Assembly (NCBI RefSeq): GCF_004346685.1
Contig: NZ_SMCO01000004.1
Coordinates: 122,727-186,726 of the forward strand
Direction: 5' to 3'
DNA length: 64,000 nt
From: Sulfurirhabdus autotrophica
GTDB lineage: Bacteria; Pseudomonadota; Gammaproteobacteria; Burkholderiales; SMCO01
Shown here: piece by piece, positions 1-9,046 of the stretch
Position numbering within the stretch: position 1 is the first letter of the stretch
Layout of the letters: every line of letters starts with the position of its first letter
Made by a program: the position numbers and the translations under genes
Notes under the pieces: model-generated
What the model was told of the DNA's origin: nothing
Seen by the model: the letters and a program-made list of their open reading frames with translations, nothing else
Databases searched by the model: none

Positions 1-666
1 GCTCCGGAAAGTGAGATAAGCATACAAAGTACCAAGGGTAAAAGAGGCAATGAGGTAACGTAGACCGCTACACCCTTCCACCACTGACCATTGGCCGCTG
101 GGGATGGTAAAAAATGTCCCTTCGCGGAATACCGGAATGCCGGTGATTTGCAACGCACCCACCACAAAATCCGCCGTAAAATTCATCATGGAAGGAATCA
201 GAAACTCGCCTGCTGGCACCGCAAAAAGCAGGAAGCCTAGGGGAAAAGCAATGGCGCGTGCAACTTGTGGGCCAAGAATTGTCCAGACAGTTGCAGCAAT
301 CATGGCAACCAGGCCATATTGGGTGAGAACGAGTACGCTGCCAGCATCTGCAATCAGCCAACCGAGTCCCAGAGCAGCTATAACGAATAGCCCCCTGTAG
401 TCCGGATGCGGCGTTAATTGGGCAAGTAAATTGCGGCGCGTCCAAACGAGATAAGCGCTGATGGGGAAAATAAGGAAGCCATGTGCAAAGGTTTCGGACC
501 TTTCCCAGATGGCAACTGTAGACAATCCTGTTTCTTTGTAGAGATAGAGAATAGCGGCAATGGTGAGCAGTGTCAGGAAAACTGCAAGTTGCCATTGCTT
601 TCCAGACTCACCTGCAGGGTTGCCGGTAGCAGAAGCTGATAAAACTGGTTGGTCAGTTGCGGCCAT
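1..666 (-). CDS. xrtA: Exosortase A (XrtA), partial at window edge
   Basis: This is the 5' part of an exosortase, cut by the window edge after about 222 codons. Exosortases are polytopic inner-membrane cysteine enzymes that process C-terminal PEP-CTERM sorting signals on exported proteins. Visible are several hydrophobic segments and the catalytic block VVEGCSGLRYLIAS with Cys near residue 199. The Arg and His that complete the triad would lie outside the window. The ATG at 666 sits inside the end of the glycosyltransferase gene (14-bp overlap), which implies translational coupling as the last visible gene of the EPS operon. Family membership is firm; the XrtA subtype rests largely on the neighbouring XrtA-type EPS genes. 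Confidence 0.93.
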   Translation of the reverse strand, partial: MAATDQPVLSASATGNPAGESGKQWQLAVFLTLLTIAAILYLYKETGLSTVAIWERSETFAHGFLIFPISAYLVWTRRNLLAQLTPHPDYRGLFVIAALGLGWLIADAGSVLVLTQYGLVAMIAATVWTILGPQVARAIAFPLGFLLFAVPAGEFLIPSMMNFTADFVVGALQITGIPVFREGTFFTIPSGQWSVVEGCSGLRYLIASFTLGTLYAYLTFRS

Positions 667-1942
667 GTTTATTTTCTCTAAGGGGGTTCGCGAAGCTCGG
701 GTTATGCGACATTTTAATATTTGCAGCGGGCTCATTTGACGAGGGTTCTTTAGTAAGTAAAGCTTCAACCTGCGCGAGACTGCTATCCCAAATATAGTTA
801 GTCAATATTCTGCTTCGGGCAGCTGTACCGATTTTATTCATTAAATTTTCTTTTAATATTTTCACAATAGTTTGGTTAAATTCACTGGTGTTGCCCGCAA
901 TGAGCAATTCACATTCCGGTTGGGCATCAATTCCTTCTGCCGCTTGCGGAGAAGCGACAACCGTTTTCGCCATGGCCATGGCCTCAAGCACTTTGTTTTG
1001 TAATCCTCTTGCAATTCGCAATGGCGCAACCGCGAGTTTTGCATGTGCAAGATAGGGCCTTATATCCTCAACTGTGCCGGTTACTGTGACCCCGGGTAAT
1101 CCGGATAATTCACAAACAGCGGGTGTTGGACGAGAGCCGACAATATAAAAACGGGCTTGGGGGAATTCAGCTAGAACGGCAGGGAAAACTTCCTGGGAAA
1201 ACCAGACTACGGCATCTACATTGGGCCAGTAATCCATTGCACCAGTAAAAACCAGTACTTGTTCATCTTCAGAATAAGGGTTGGGGTATTCACGATCCGG
1301 TGAAAAATAGTCAGCGTCGACGCCATTACTGAAATAGCCTGTCTTTTCCGCACTTTCTGGCGCCAGCTGCTTGAATAAAGTGGCTTCTTCCGATGAAACA
1401 AACAAAGACGCATCAAATTGCTTCGCTATTTCTCGCTCATAGCGGAGTAAATATTGCCCTTCTCTCCGGTAGAGCCAGGAGAGTGGCCAGTGCTTGCTTT
1501 TGGCGTACTGTATCCATTTATCTGAATCAATATCCACAAAATCAATCACGCGGCGCATATCATTGGCGTGACTGACATATTGGGCCATGGCAGATGAAAA
1601 AACCAGAATACGCATGATCGGCTGACTGGTCAGACGCTCATTTACCCAGTGTTGTAGCTCGGCATTTCTATAATAGGGAAGCGTCAGAGGCTGTCCTGTC
1701 AACAGACCAGACAGACTATGCAATTTAGCGCTGGTTGGGTTGAGTCTGACAAAGCAACTATCGCTGCAAAATGATTTTGTGATATCCACATGCTGCCAGT
1801 CATCCTCGTCATCCACAAAAGTACCAAGATGAACCTTGTAGTGCTGACTTAAATATTTGAGCAAATGGAAAGAACGGATTTTATCGCCCTTGTTGGGCGG
1901 GTACGGTATGCGGTGTGTAAGGTATAACAAGTCTTCCGCCAT
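653..1942 (-). CDS. XrtA-associated family 1 type glycosyltransferase (TIGR03087 family)
   Basis: Cytosolic GT-B sugar transferase of 429 residues that probably adds a sugar during assembly of the XrtA-linked exopolysaccharide. The N-terminus LYLTHRIPYPPNKGDKIRSF is characteristic of the PEP-CTERM/XrtA-associated transferase family. The C-terminal half has the usual nucleotide-sugar domain, with VAPLRIARGLQNKVLEAMAM as the donor-binding segment near residue 310. The gene lies 3 bp after the FemAB-like gene and overlaps xrtA by 14 bp, so it is inside the operon. The tail after about residue 400 is low in recognisable structure. The donor and acceptor sugars cannot be told from sequence. Confidence 0.92.
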   Translation of the reverse strand: MAEDLLYLTHRIPYPPNKGDKIRSFHLLKYLSQHYKVHLGTFVDDEDDWQHVDITKSFCSDSCFVRLNPTSAKLHSLSGLLTGQPLTLPYYRNAELQHWVNERLTSQPIMRILVFSSAMAQYVSHANDMRRVIDFVDIDSDKWIQYAKSKHWPLSWLYRREGQYLLRYEREIAKQFDASLFVSSEEATLFKQLAPESAEKTGYFSNGVDADYFSPDREYPNPYSEDEQVLVFTGAMDYWPNVDAVVWFSQEVFPAVLAEFPQARFYIVGSRPTPAVCELSGLPGVTVTGTVEDIRPYLAHAKLAVAPLRIARGLQNKVLEAMAMAKTVVASPQAAEGIDAQPECELLIAGNTSEFNQTIVKILKENLMNKIGTAARSRILTNYIWDSSLAQVEALLTKEPSSNEPAANIKMSHNPSFANPLRENKHGRN

Positions 1943-1945
1943 TAC

Positions 1946-3028
1946 CTACCCTAAATTTTTCACAATATGCGGGCCGATCAGATTTGCAACGGCAAGCGGC
2001 AGATGCTGCCAGGCTTTTATAAATAGCTGATATTTAGGGTTGAGCGGGTTATGTTCTGGTACGCTCTTGGCTCGATGGAGCTGATATTCATAATGTAACG
2101 GTTGCGGCTCAAATCCCCAGTTTCTCTTGAAATCAAAAGGGCCCGTTCCGCGTTTGCTGCGGCCATAATCAAAAATTTTGTAGCCACGCTCACACGACCG
2201 CCGCATTAACTCCCAATATTTAAAATCATTGGCTGCAAGATCTCTAGCCGCTAATGTATCACCTGCGTAGTAAGGCAATACTTCATCGCGGAAGTAGAAT
2301 GTCAGAACGCTGCTGACAACCTGCCCGTTTTTGGTGATCGAAAGCACTTCACAATCCTGACCAAAAACAGACTTTAACAATATAAAATATCGTTTGGGTA
2401 ATGCCGGTGTTCCGTGGCGGTGGACATTCTCAGCGAATACCGAAAAAAAACGATCTGTATTTTCGTCAATTACACTTACTAATTCGTTCTTGATACCTTT
2501 TCGGACCATAGCCCTTTGCTTGCGGGGAATGTTGAGCATGTTCTGCTCCACATCCGGATCAATGGCTTTACGAAATGTGACATATAAATCCTTGCCAGCC
2601 CAATCTGCGTGGAATGTGTTGATATTTCGATATTCCAAAAAATCCACATTGGTTTTTGCCGCGAGTTGTTGTGCGGCCTGATCTAGTGCTATCCGAGCAG
2701 ATTCATTCGTTGCAGCAATCCCGCCGTAAACGCAAAACGGTAGTGATGAAAGTGAGTGGCCAAACAAAAAGCTTTTGACTTCCGCGAGCGGTAACACGCC
2801 AAGAATTATTCCCTCGGACTCAGCAAGCAAAAAATGTGTTTTGTGCCCGAATGCTTTTTCAATTACCGTTTTCCATCCTGAGCGGTGAAAAAAAGTGGCT
2901 TCAGGACAAGACATCACGAAGGCATCCCAATTTTCAGCATCTTCCTGTTGCATCAATCGTACGACAGGAATGGCTTGTAGGCTGGATTTGTGAGGTGAAT
3001 TGGTCTGATCATGGGTCATACCATTCAT
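1946..3028 (-). CDS. FemAB family XrtA/PEP-CTERM-associated protein
   Basis: Protein of 360 residues with two GNAT-like halves, as in FemAB peptidyl transferases. In XrtA clusters this family (TIGR03019) is a constant partner. The family fold moves an acyl or aminoacyl group, but the substrate in EPS loci is not established. Visible landmarks are the N-terminal segment WDAFVMSCPEATFFHRSGW, the middle IPRKQRAMVRKG and the C-terminal FDYGRSKRGTGPFDFKRNWG. The start overlaps the deacetylase stop by 4 bp (ATGA-type overlap), which supports this start and coupling. A role in modifying the polysaccharide or linking it to peptide is inference. Confidence 0.9.
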   Translation of the reverse strand: MNGMTHDQTNSPHKSSLQAIPVVRLMQQEDAENWDAFVMSCPEATFFHRSGWKTVIEKAFGHKTHFLLAESEGIILGVLPLAEVKSFLFGHSLSSLPFCVYGGIAATNESARIALDQAAQQLAAKTNVDFLEYRNINTFHADWAGKDLYVTFRKAIDPDVEQNMLNIPRKQRAMVRKGIKNELVSVIDENTDRFFSVFAENVHRHGTPALPKRYFILLKSVFGQDCEVLSITKNGQVVSSVLTFYFRDEVLPYYAGDTLAARDLAANDFKYWELMRRSCERGYKIFDYGRSKRGTGPFDFKRNWGFEPQPLHYEYQLHRAKSVPEHNPLNPKYQLFIKAWQHLPLAVANLIGPHIVKNLG

Positions 3029-3864
3029 TCACGGGACTCCAGATAAATTCTGTCAATGCGATCCCATTCGAAGTCTTTTAGCAACGCGGCAATCCTTGAT
3101 TCCATACGGTCAAGGTTAACGTAATGGCGAAAACGGGTTTTCATACTGATACCCTGCTGCCGGGGTTGCGCCGGGTCTATCTCCCACGGGTGAAAGTAGA
3201 ACATGCAGGGTTGCTGGTCTTCTGTATTCACATGATTGATACACCAGCGGGATAGCGCATAGGGTAACAAACGAAAATACCCACCCCCCGCAGCAGGCAG
3301 GTTACGCCCTAGCATGGCAATAGTTGTAGGGGGGAGTTCCAGTATTCCGTCAGTTCCCCTCGGGTAAAAGGCAAAGCGAGGCGCATCGGGCATACCGTAG
3401 TGGTCATGTTGTATTGGGTAGATGCTGGAGCTATATTGATACCCCGCTTCGTTTAGTGCATCCAGTGCCCAGAAATTTTTTTGATTGATGGAAAAACTGG
3501 GGGCGCGATAGCCAATGACCGGCTTTCCGGCAATATCTTCAAGGAGTTTTTTGCTACGAGATATATCGTACTGAAACTCAACGGGATTTTGATCGCTGGC
3601 GCGAAGGTGGCTATAGCCGTGACTGGCTAGTTCATGCCCATTGTCAACGATTCGACGCACCATTTCAGGATAACGCTCTGCGATCCAGCCCAGCGTGAAA
3701 AACGTCGCATGGGTATCATGGTCGGCTAACAGGGCAAGAATGCGATCAATATTTTTTTCGACGCGGCAGGGTAACGTGTCCCAATCAGCCCTGGCGATAT
3801 GTGGCGCAAAAGCGGAGACTTGAAAATAATCCTCCACATCGATAGTCATGGCATTGCGTATCAT
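3025..3864 (-). CDS. XrtA system polysaccharide deacetylase
   Basis: NodB-type carbohydrate esterase of 279 residues, of the DUF3473-containing XrtA family (TIGR03006). It probably removes N-acetyl groups from the exopolysaccharide or a lipid-linked intermediate. The first catalytic motif TIDVEDYF supplies the acidic residues near residue 10. HATFFTLGW (near residue 53) and HELASHGYSH (near 77) give the metal-binding histidines, followed by GYRAPSF. The C-terminal segment MFYFHPWEIDPAQPRQ is typical of this subfamily. No signal peptide is visible, so it may act on the cytosolic side. It is coupled to the FemAB-like gene by a 4-bp overlap. Confidence 0.93.
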   Translation of the reverse strand: MIRNAMTIDVEDYFQVSAFAPHIARADWDTLPCRVEKNIDRILALLADHDTHATFFTLGWIAERYPEMVRRIVDNGHELASHGYSHLRASDQNPVEFQYDISRSKKLLEDIAGKPVIGYRAPSFSINQKNFWALDALNEAGYQYSSSIYPIQHDHYGMPDAPRFAFYPRGTDGILELPPTTIAMLGRNLPAAGGGYFRLLPYALSRWCINHVNTEDQQPCMFYFHPWEIDPAQPRQQGISMKTRFRHYVNLDRMESRIAALLKDFEWDRIDRIYLESRE

Positions 3865-3918
3865 GGTTTACTTTATAGTGGGTGTTCACGCTAATTCTTA
3901 AATGATATTTGATGAAAG

Positions 3919-4938
3919 TTACGACGCATCCGAATCGTTTTTATTCTGATTAACGGCAATAAACATCATTTTCCGCATCATGGTCATCATGCGGTTCATC
4001 GTCATTTCCATACCTTCTATTTTTTGCTCCAGCCGTGCTAGATCCATTGAAGTGGATTGCTCGAACCCCCCTTGGCTAAAGTCACTGGAATAGTGTTTTT
4101 CGTCCGAGGTACTATTTCCAGTGCAAGTCACTTCCTGACTGAGATCCGTGACCACTTCCTGCACTGTTACGCGATCAAACGTGTGTTTTTCAGAAAGAAA
4201 ACCTAATAAAAGTAGTCTGTCGCAGAATGTATTGATAATTCTGGGGATGCCTTTAGTGTATTCATGAATCAGCTGAAATCCGTCTTCTGTAATGGCGGGG
4301 TCACCCTGCCAACCCACCATATCCAGTCGATGAATGATATAAGCCTGAGTTTCGGTTGTATCCAGTGCGCCCAAATGATACGAAGCGATCACACGCTGAC
4401 GTAATTGAAGTAATTCTTCACTTTGCAGGGTTTTGCGAAACTCTGGCTGGCCCAGCAAAAAACTCTGCAATAGTGGTTTATTGTCACTTTGAAAGTTAGA
4501 CAACATCCGCAATTCTTCTACAGCGCGGGGAGACAGGTTTTGCGCTTCATCAACGATCAATAGCGCACGTTTTCCCTGTTTACTGGAATGCTGCAGAAAA
4601 TTTTCAAGATTATTCAGTAGCGCGGCCTTGCTGATGTTCTCATGGTTAAGCCCGAATGAAGCAGCCACCATACGCAGTGTGTCATCCGCTTCCAGCTGGG
4701 TAGTCACCAGTTGGGCGGTCACGACATTTTCATTTTCAAGCTTTTTGACCAGATTGCGGACCAGCATGGTTTTGCCCGCGCCGACTTCACCGGTAATGAC
4801 AATAAAACCTTCACCCAGCGATAATCCATATTCCAGATAGGCCATGGCACGCTTGTGCCCTTTACTGCCAAAAAAGAAACGTGGGTCCGGGTTAAGTTGA
4901 AATGGCTTGTCAGTTAGTTTGTAAAAAGATTCATACAT
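3919..4938 (-). CDS. XrtA/PEP-CTERM system-associated AAA ATPase
   Basis: Cytosolic AAA ATPase of 339 residues related to the ExeA/GspA-type N-terminal ATPase, as found in XrtA EPS operons (TIGR03015). It opens with YESFYKLTDKPFQLNPDP, then Walker A GEVGAGKTMLVR near residue 50 and Walker B LLIVDEAQNL near 125. A sensor/lid region follows with GIPRIINTFCDRLLLLG. The last 60 residues are rich in Met and charged residues and could form a short coiled coil. It lies 12 bp downstream of the outer-membrane protein gene. The natural assignment is an energy-coupling or assembly role for EPS export; the exact partner is unknown. Confidence 0.92.
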   Translation of the reverse strand: MYESFYKLTDKPFQLNPDPRFFFGSKGHKRAMAYLEYGLSLGEGFIVITGEVGAGKTMLVRNLVKKLENENVVTAQLVTTQLEADDTLRMVAASFGLNHENISKAALLNNLENFLQHSSKQGKRALLIVDEAQNLSPRAVEELRMLSNFQSDNKPLLQSFLLGQPEFRKTLQSEELLQLRQRVIASYHLGALDTTETQAYIIHRLDMVGWQGDPAITEDGFQLIHEYTKGIPRIINTFCDRLLLLGFLSEKHTFDRVTVQEVVTDLSQEVTCTGNSTSDEKHYSSDFSQGGFEQSTSMDLARLEQKIEGMEMTMNRMMTMMRKMMFIAVNQNKNDSDAS

Positions 4939-4950
4939 CTTGTCGGTAGC

Positions 4951-6513
4951 TTAATTAAAAGTCATGTTAAGTCGGGCAGTGATACCATTTTCTGTGTAAT
5001 CACTATTCGCCTGGTTCGAAGTTCTTTCCTGGTGGCGCAGTTCCACCGAACCGGAAGTCCCGGGCACAAACTGTCGGATCAAAGAAAGACGGACTATCCA
5101 CAAATCATTTTGCAGAGACGATGCGGGTGCTAACACTCGATTCCAACCAGCCGAGACATTAGAAGATAAGAGTGGATTGAGCCGCAATGTCCATGCAGCA
5201 TTGCCGCCATATTGACGATCGGAATTACCGCTGACCTGAAATTCGCGGACTGAATTGTAAGCAGTTAGTCCGACGTTGCTTTTGCCTGAATTGATGCTGA
5301 CCGAGGCAGTGAACAGTTTATTGATGTAAACATCATTTGTTAAGAATGGCGTATCTAAAATTTTGGGTGAAAGATTCCCTGTTGCATCACGATAAAAAAC
5401 TAACTGGTGTGTAGTCGGATCAATATAGGCATCGTATGCTTTTGGTTGTAAAGCCACTGTACGGGTATCGGTCACATCTTGAGAATATTTTGCACTCCAT
5501 GTTGTCATCCGTGTGTGATGACTGAGATCAAGTGTGTAGGTTTTGCCAAAAAAACGCCGACCATAACTGGCCTGGAGTGATGTGCGATCAGAAGGGGTCC
5601 AGCCAAATCCTGCACTCCAGAATGATCCTCCGGTGCTAGCCCCAGGTGCGGTTGCATAGGTGTTGGTTTCATTCCCGGCAGAAGTAAATAGTCTGAATTT
5701 AGGCGTCAAATTGTAACCCAGCGTGCCCGAAGTGCTTTTCGATTCCCGATCAGATTGGCTGTTATCAGAGGTGATTTTACTGTTCTTGTAATTCAGGCCC
5801 CAAAATACATCGTTAAACGATTGGCCGCTGTTTAGACTTAACGCTACTGCGTTGGACGTACTGTCAGCCACACCACCTGATGAGTAGAAAGCCTGGTCAT
5901 GGGTGAAGCGAGCTTGCCCTGTAGCTACTGATCCAAATTTATGAAGCAGGTAGGGGCTTAAACTATAGGTTGAAACAGTAGTGATGTTGCTGGTGTCGCC
6001 GGTGGTTGTATCAGTACCCTGTGGGCCAAGGGCGGAAATATTTTGTTGGCCGATATTTGCCCGAGCGTCCATGTAAAGGGTTTGGTCAACCAGTTCTGCA
6101 TTGGCGGTGCCAGCCAGTTGGTGGTATAACCGGTTGCGTTGCACCTCACCAAGAGAAATAACATCTTGCAGAGAGTAATTCACATCAAGCTTAACGCGCC
6201 CTACACTCTTTCCGCTGACGGTGACGCCTGGGGCGATCTGGGTGGTAAATCCACTTTTTTGGTTCTGTGACGATAGATTGACGTTGTCAGAATAGGTTTC
6301 AAGCACACTGAACGTTGGCGTTACTTTCCAGTCCGCAGCATTGGCTGCGGTTGAACTCAGTAGTGCTATTAATAGCGTAGAAATGTAGCTGATAAAAGGG
6401 CGGGCAACAGAAGCATTCAACGTTGCATTCTTTATTGCCACTGGCTTTTTATGAAGTACTCGGGCACTTATGACTAAGGTTTTATTGGTTGTTTTAGCTA
6501 CCATAATATCCAT
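4951..6513 (-). CDS. XrtA/PEP-CTERM system-associated outer membrane protein
   Basis: Predicted outer-membrane beta-barrel of 520 residues (TIGR03016-like family). A long basic N-terminus leads to a hydrophobic stretch ending in AANAADW near residue 60, a likely signal peptide. The rest alternates short polar and aromatic strands and ends with ENGITARLNMTFN, whose terminal Phe fits a BAM-recognised barrel. The start shown overlaps the kinase gene by 20 bp; an internal ATG at codon 4 (6504) is an equally good start. In this cluster it is the likely outer-membrane part of the EPS secretion pathway, acting with the Wza-like protein; that role is inferred from context. Confidence 0.9.
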   Translation of the reverse strand: MDIMVAKTTNKTLVISARVLHKKPVAIKNATLNASVARPFISYISTLLIALLSSTAANAADWKVTPTFSVLETYSDNVNLSSQNQKSGFTTQIAPGVTVSGKSVGRVKLDVNYSLQDVISLGEVQRNRLYHQLAGTANAELVDQTLYMDARANIGQQNISALGPQGTDTTTGDTSNITTVSTYSLSPYLLHKFGSVATGQARFTHDQAFYSSGGVADSTSNAVALSLNSGQSFNDVFWGLNYKNSKITSDNSQSDRESKSTSGTLGYNLTPKFRLFTSAGNETNTYATAPGASTGGSFWSAGFGWTPSDRTSLQASYGRRFFGKTYTLDLSHHTRMTTWSAKYSQDVTDTRTVALQPKAYDAYIDPTTHQLVFYRDATGNLSPKILDTPFLTNDVYINKLFTASVSINSGKSNVGLTAYNSVREFQVSGNSDRQYGGNAAWTLRLNPLLSSNVSAGWNRVLAPASSLQNDLWIVRLSLIRQFVPGTSGSVELRHQERTSNQANSDYTENGITARLNMTFN

Positions 6514-7408
6514 AATAATCTGATCCAGTGATGGCGGCGGTTTTGTTCAGCAACATACCTATTACGTCACACGATTCAATTCGGGATAATGCTTCTTTTA
6601 CCGCATCTTCAGGCGTTTTTTCTGCTTCTACAACCATGACAATCTGGCCCATTTGCGTGGCAAGTGCACTGGCTTCACTGGTTGAAAGCAGTGGGGGTGA
6701 ATCAAAAATAATAATCCTGTCTGGATAACGATTGCCCATGTCTTCAAGCAGTTTATCCATGGCTTCGCTTGCCAGTAGTTCAGTAGCATGGCGGTAAGTT
6801 TGACCGGCTGGCAGAATGGTCAGTTTCTCGATGTTTGTTCGAATAAGCACGTCGGCAAGCTCAAGGTTGCTGTCGCGCAGTACATCGAGTAGACCCAGGC
6901 TGTCTTTTTGAAGCCCCAGGTATTCCAGGATGCGCGGTCTTGCAACGTCAGCGTCAACCAGCAGAACTGTCCGATCCATTTCCAGAGCGATGCTGATGGC
7001 AAGGTTGATTGAACAAAATGATTTTCCTTCACCGGGCAGTGAACTGGTCACCATGATCAGGTTACCATTTTTGATGGGAGCCGCACCTTGGCCAAGCGCA
7101 TTTGCCAAAAGTGGGCGTTTAATCAACCTGAATTCTTCAGCAATTTTGCTTCTTTCGGCATCAGGCGTAATGACGCCCATTTTCTTTAATTTGGCTAAAT
7201 TAATATTTTCATGCCGCGATTTGGCTGGTTCCTGAATGGGTTCTACAGGTACTTCAGGCGGGGCAACTTTAGGCTGCATAGCACTTTCAATCGCCCGCTC
7301 AATCAGGCTTGAAGTTTCCTTCTGGGGTGCTGTACTTTCTGCAACGGGTTTAACTCCCTGAGCTTTGCCAGGTTGCAGCTTGTTTATAGCGTTTTCAATG
7401 ATGCTCAT
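6494..7408 (-). CDS. XrtA-associated tyrosine autokinase (BY-kinase)
   Basis: Bacterial tyrosine kinase domain of 304 residues that works with the adjacent chain-length protein to control polymer length and export. The first 90 residues are a Pro/Glu/Lys-rich cytosolic linker. Walker A is SSLPGEGKSFCSINLA near residue 125, Walker A' is VLLVDADVARPR near 150, and Walker B is IIIFDSPPLL near 235. The C-terminus carries a tyrosine cluster (DYYGYYGS), the usual autophosphorylation tail. No membrane segments are present, so kinase and polysaccharide co-polymerase are split into two genes, as usual for XrtA clusters. It follows the chain-length gene after 45 bp. Confidence 0.94.
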   Translation of the reverse strand: MSIIENAINKLQPGKAQGVKPVAESTAPQKETSSLIERAIESAMQPKVAPPEVPVEPIQEPAKSRHENINLAKLKKMGVITPDAERSKIAEEFRLIKRPLLANALGQGAAPIKNGNLIMVTSSLPGEGKSFCSINLAISIALEMDRTVLLVDADVARPRILEYLGLQKDSLGLLDVLRDSNLELADVLIRTNIEKLTILPAGQTYRHATELLASEAMDKLLEDMGNRYPDRIIIFDSPPLLSTSEASALATQMGQIVMVVEAEKTPEDAVKEALSRIESCDVIGMLLNKTAAITGSDYYGYYGS

Positions 7409-7453
7409 AGCTTGTTTGTTTCCTTCCTGAGTATGGTCGCTTTAAGCATGAAA

Positions 7454-8980
7454 TTAACGCGCCATTACCATTTGCAGCGTAATCAGAACTCCATAAACGC
7501 CAAGCAGACTGGCTACAGATAATCCATAAGCGAATAACTTTTTTCGTTTCTTTTTGAGCGAATCGGGTGTTTCTATGCGGGATACTGCACCTAGCAGTGG
7601 CAGGCCGGAAATTTCCCTGAGGTTAACCCTGTCATCCACTGTACGTCTGAGTTGACTAATCAGGAATGCAACGGCAATACCTGCGCCCAATCCACCAAGC
7701 AGTACAAACGACATGAGCATAATGCGATTAGGCCATGCGGGCGTCAGGGGTACGCGAGGCGGATCGATTACGCGAATATCTACTGTGTCTGCTTTATTTT
7801 CAACTTCACTGGACATGGAGGCCGTTTCACGTCTTGCGAGAAGGGATGCGTAATTGGATTTATAAACTTCATAATCACGGGTCAGCTGCGTGTATTGTGC
7901 TTCAACTTCGGGCACGCTGTTCGCAGCTGCTTTTAATTGACTGAAACGCTTCTCATATTCGGCTACCCGGGCACGCAGTGAGGCGGCATTGGCATCTGCT
8001 TCTGAAAGTGCAATGGATAATTGCTGATAAACCGGGTTTTGACTTTGTGCAGCAGCGTTTCCGGGTTTACGCTTGGATGCATCTTCTTTTTTTTGTGCTT
8101 CCAGTTGGGCAATCAGACGTTTTGTTGCAACAATATCCGGATGCAACTCAGTGTATTGAAGCCTCATGCCATCCATATTCTTTTTCAATGACTCAATACG
8201 CGCATCAAGTTCAGGGTCGCTACTAGTGACAACAGTGGTTGTAGCGTTGGGGTCTTCATCGGATAGCTGACGTTTCAACTGATCGCGTCTGTCCTCGGCT
8301 TCGCGCAAGTCTAATTTGGCTTGATTAAGTGCATTGCTCATTTCAGCCAGCTTTGCGTAATAACCGCCACCTTCACCTGGCATTAAGCCCATGTGATTGC
8401 GTTTGAAATCAGTAATGGCACTTTCGGCAGCAATCAGCTTTTGTTCTTGAGATTTTAATTGATCTTCAATAAATTTTTGGGAAGAGGCAATATCCTTGCG
8501 CGTAGTGCCAAGACTGCTTTCCACAAAAATCGTGAGCAAAGACTGGACCACCCGTTTTGCTACTTCGGGCTTTTGGTTCTGGTAAGAGATGGTGTAAAGA
8601 TTTTCACGATCCGTACCTTGTAATTCAATTTGTGACGACAGCTGGTTGAGCAGTTGCTCCATCTGCGCCGGATCTTTTGCATTTAAATCCTGGTCAGTCA
8701 TGCGCGTCACTTTTTCAAGGTTCGGACGGCTTAACAAGGTGCGGGTGATCATATTGATCTGCTGACCAACATTAGGGTTAACAGTCAAGCCTGCCAAGAG
8801 GGGCTTGAGTAACGATTGGGTATCAACATAAACCCTTGCGGATGCTTCATAGCGGTCTGGCAGAGTATAAACCCAGGCCCATCCAATAGCGCTTACCAGC
8901 CATGCCACGATGATGGCATACCAACGGCGGCGCCAAGTGGCTTTTAAATAAGTAAGTAACTGTGCGAGTGTTTCATGCAT
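7454..8980 (-). CDS. XrtA system polysaccharide chain-length determinant (Wzz/GNVR type)
   Basis: Polysaccharide co-polymerase of 508 residues in the inner membrane. The first membrane segment is near residues 18-36 (YAIIVAWLVSAIGWAWVY), followed by a long periplasmic, heptad-rich region (about 150-380). A proline-rich PPRVPLTPAWPNR segment precedes the second membrane segment near 425. A third hydrophobic stretch close to the C-terminus (LFAYGLSVASLLGVYGVLI) is also seen. These are the hallmarks of Wzz/GNVR proteins, which set polymer length and contact the tyrosine kinase encoded next. The gene is separated from the upstream export gene by 66 bp that hold a strong hairpin. Confidence 0.94.
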   Translation of the reverse strand: MHETLAQLLTYLKATWRRRWYAIIVAWLVSAIGWAWVYTLPDRYEASARVYVDTQSLLKPLLAGLTVNPNVGQQINMITRTLLSRPNLEKVTRMTDQDLNAKDPAQMEQLLNQLSSQIELQGTDRENLYTISYQNQKPEVAKRVVQSLLTIFVESSLGTTRKDIASSQKFIEDQLKSQEQKLIAAESAITDFKRNHMGLMPGEGGGYYAKLAEMSNALNQAKLDLREAEDRRDQLKRQLSDEDPNATTTVVTSSDPELDARIESLKKNMDGMRLQYTELHPDIVATKRLIAQLEAQKKEDASKRKPGNAAAQSQNPVYQQLSIALSEADANAASLRARVAEYEKRFSQLKAAANSVPEVEAQYTQLTRDYEVYKSNYASLLARRETASMSSEVENKADTVDIRVIDPPRVPLTPAWPNRIMLMSFVLLGGLGAGIAVAFLISQLRRTVDDRVNLREISGLPLLGAVSRIETPDSLKKKRKKLFAYGLSVASLLGVYGVLITLQMVMAR

Positions 8981-9003
8981 GCTTTATGTTTCCGATTGTC
9001 TGA

Positions 9004-9042
9004 TACAGAATCCCCGCTTCGGGGCGGGGAGAGGATTCTGTA
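9004..9042 (-). other. Intercistronic hairpin in the EPS operon
   Basis: Between the export gene and the chain-length gene lies a nearly perfect palindrome. The outer arms TACAGAATCC (9004-9013) and GGATTCTGTA (9033-9042) enclose a G/C-rich inner stem with a TTCG/CGAA loop. No U-run follows, so it is not a classic terminator. A partial attenuator or an RNA-stabilising element that gives the first cistron a different dose is likely. The structure is seen directly; its function is inference. Confidence 0.6.
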
Positions 9043-9046
9043 AGTA

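Noticed and set aside
68..595. Minus-strand open frame with Cys-rich translation inside the left edge
   Set aside because: It is an out-of-frame shadow of exosortase A; the exosortase frame shows membrane segments and the catalytic Cys block.
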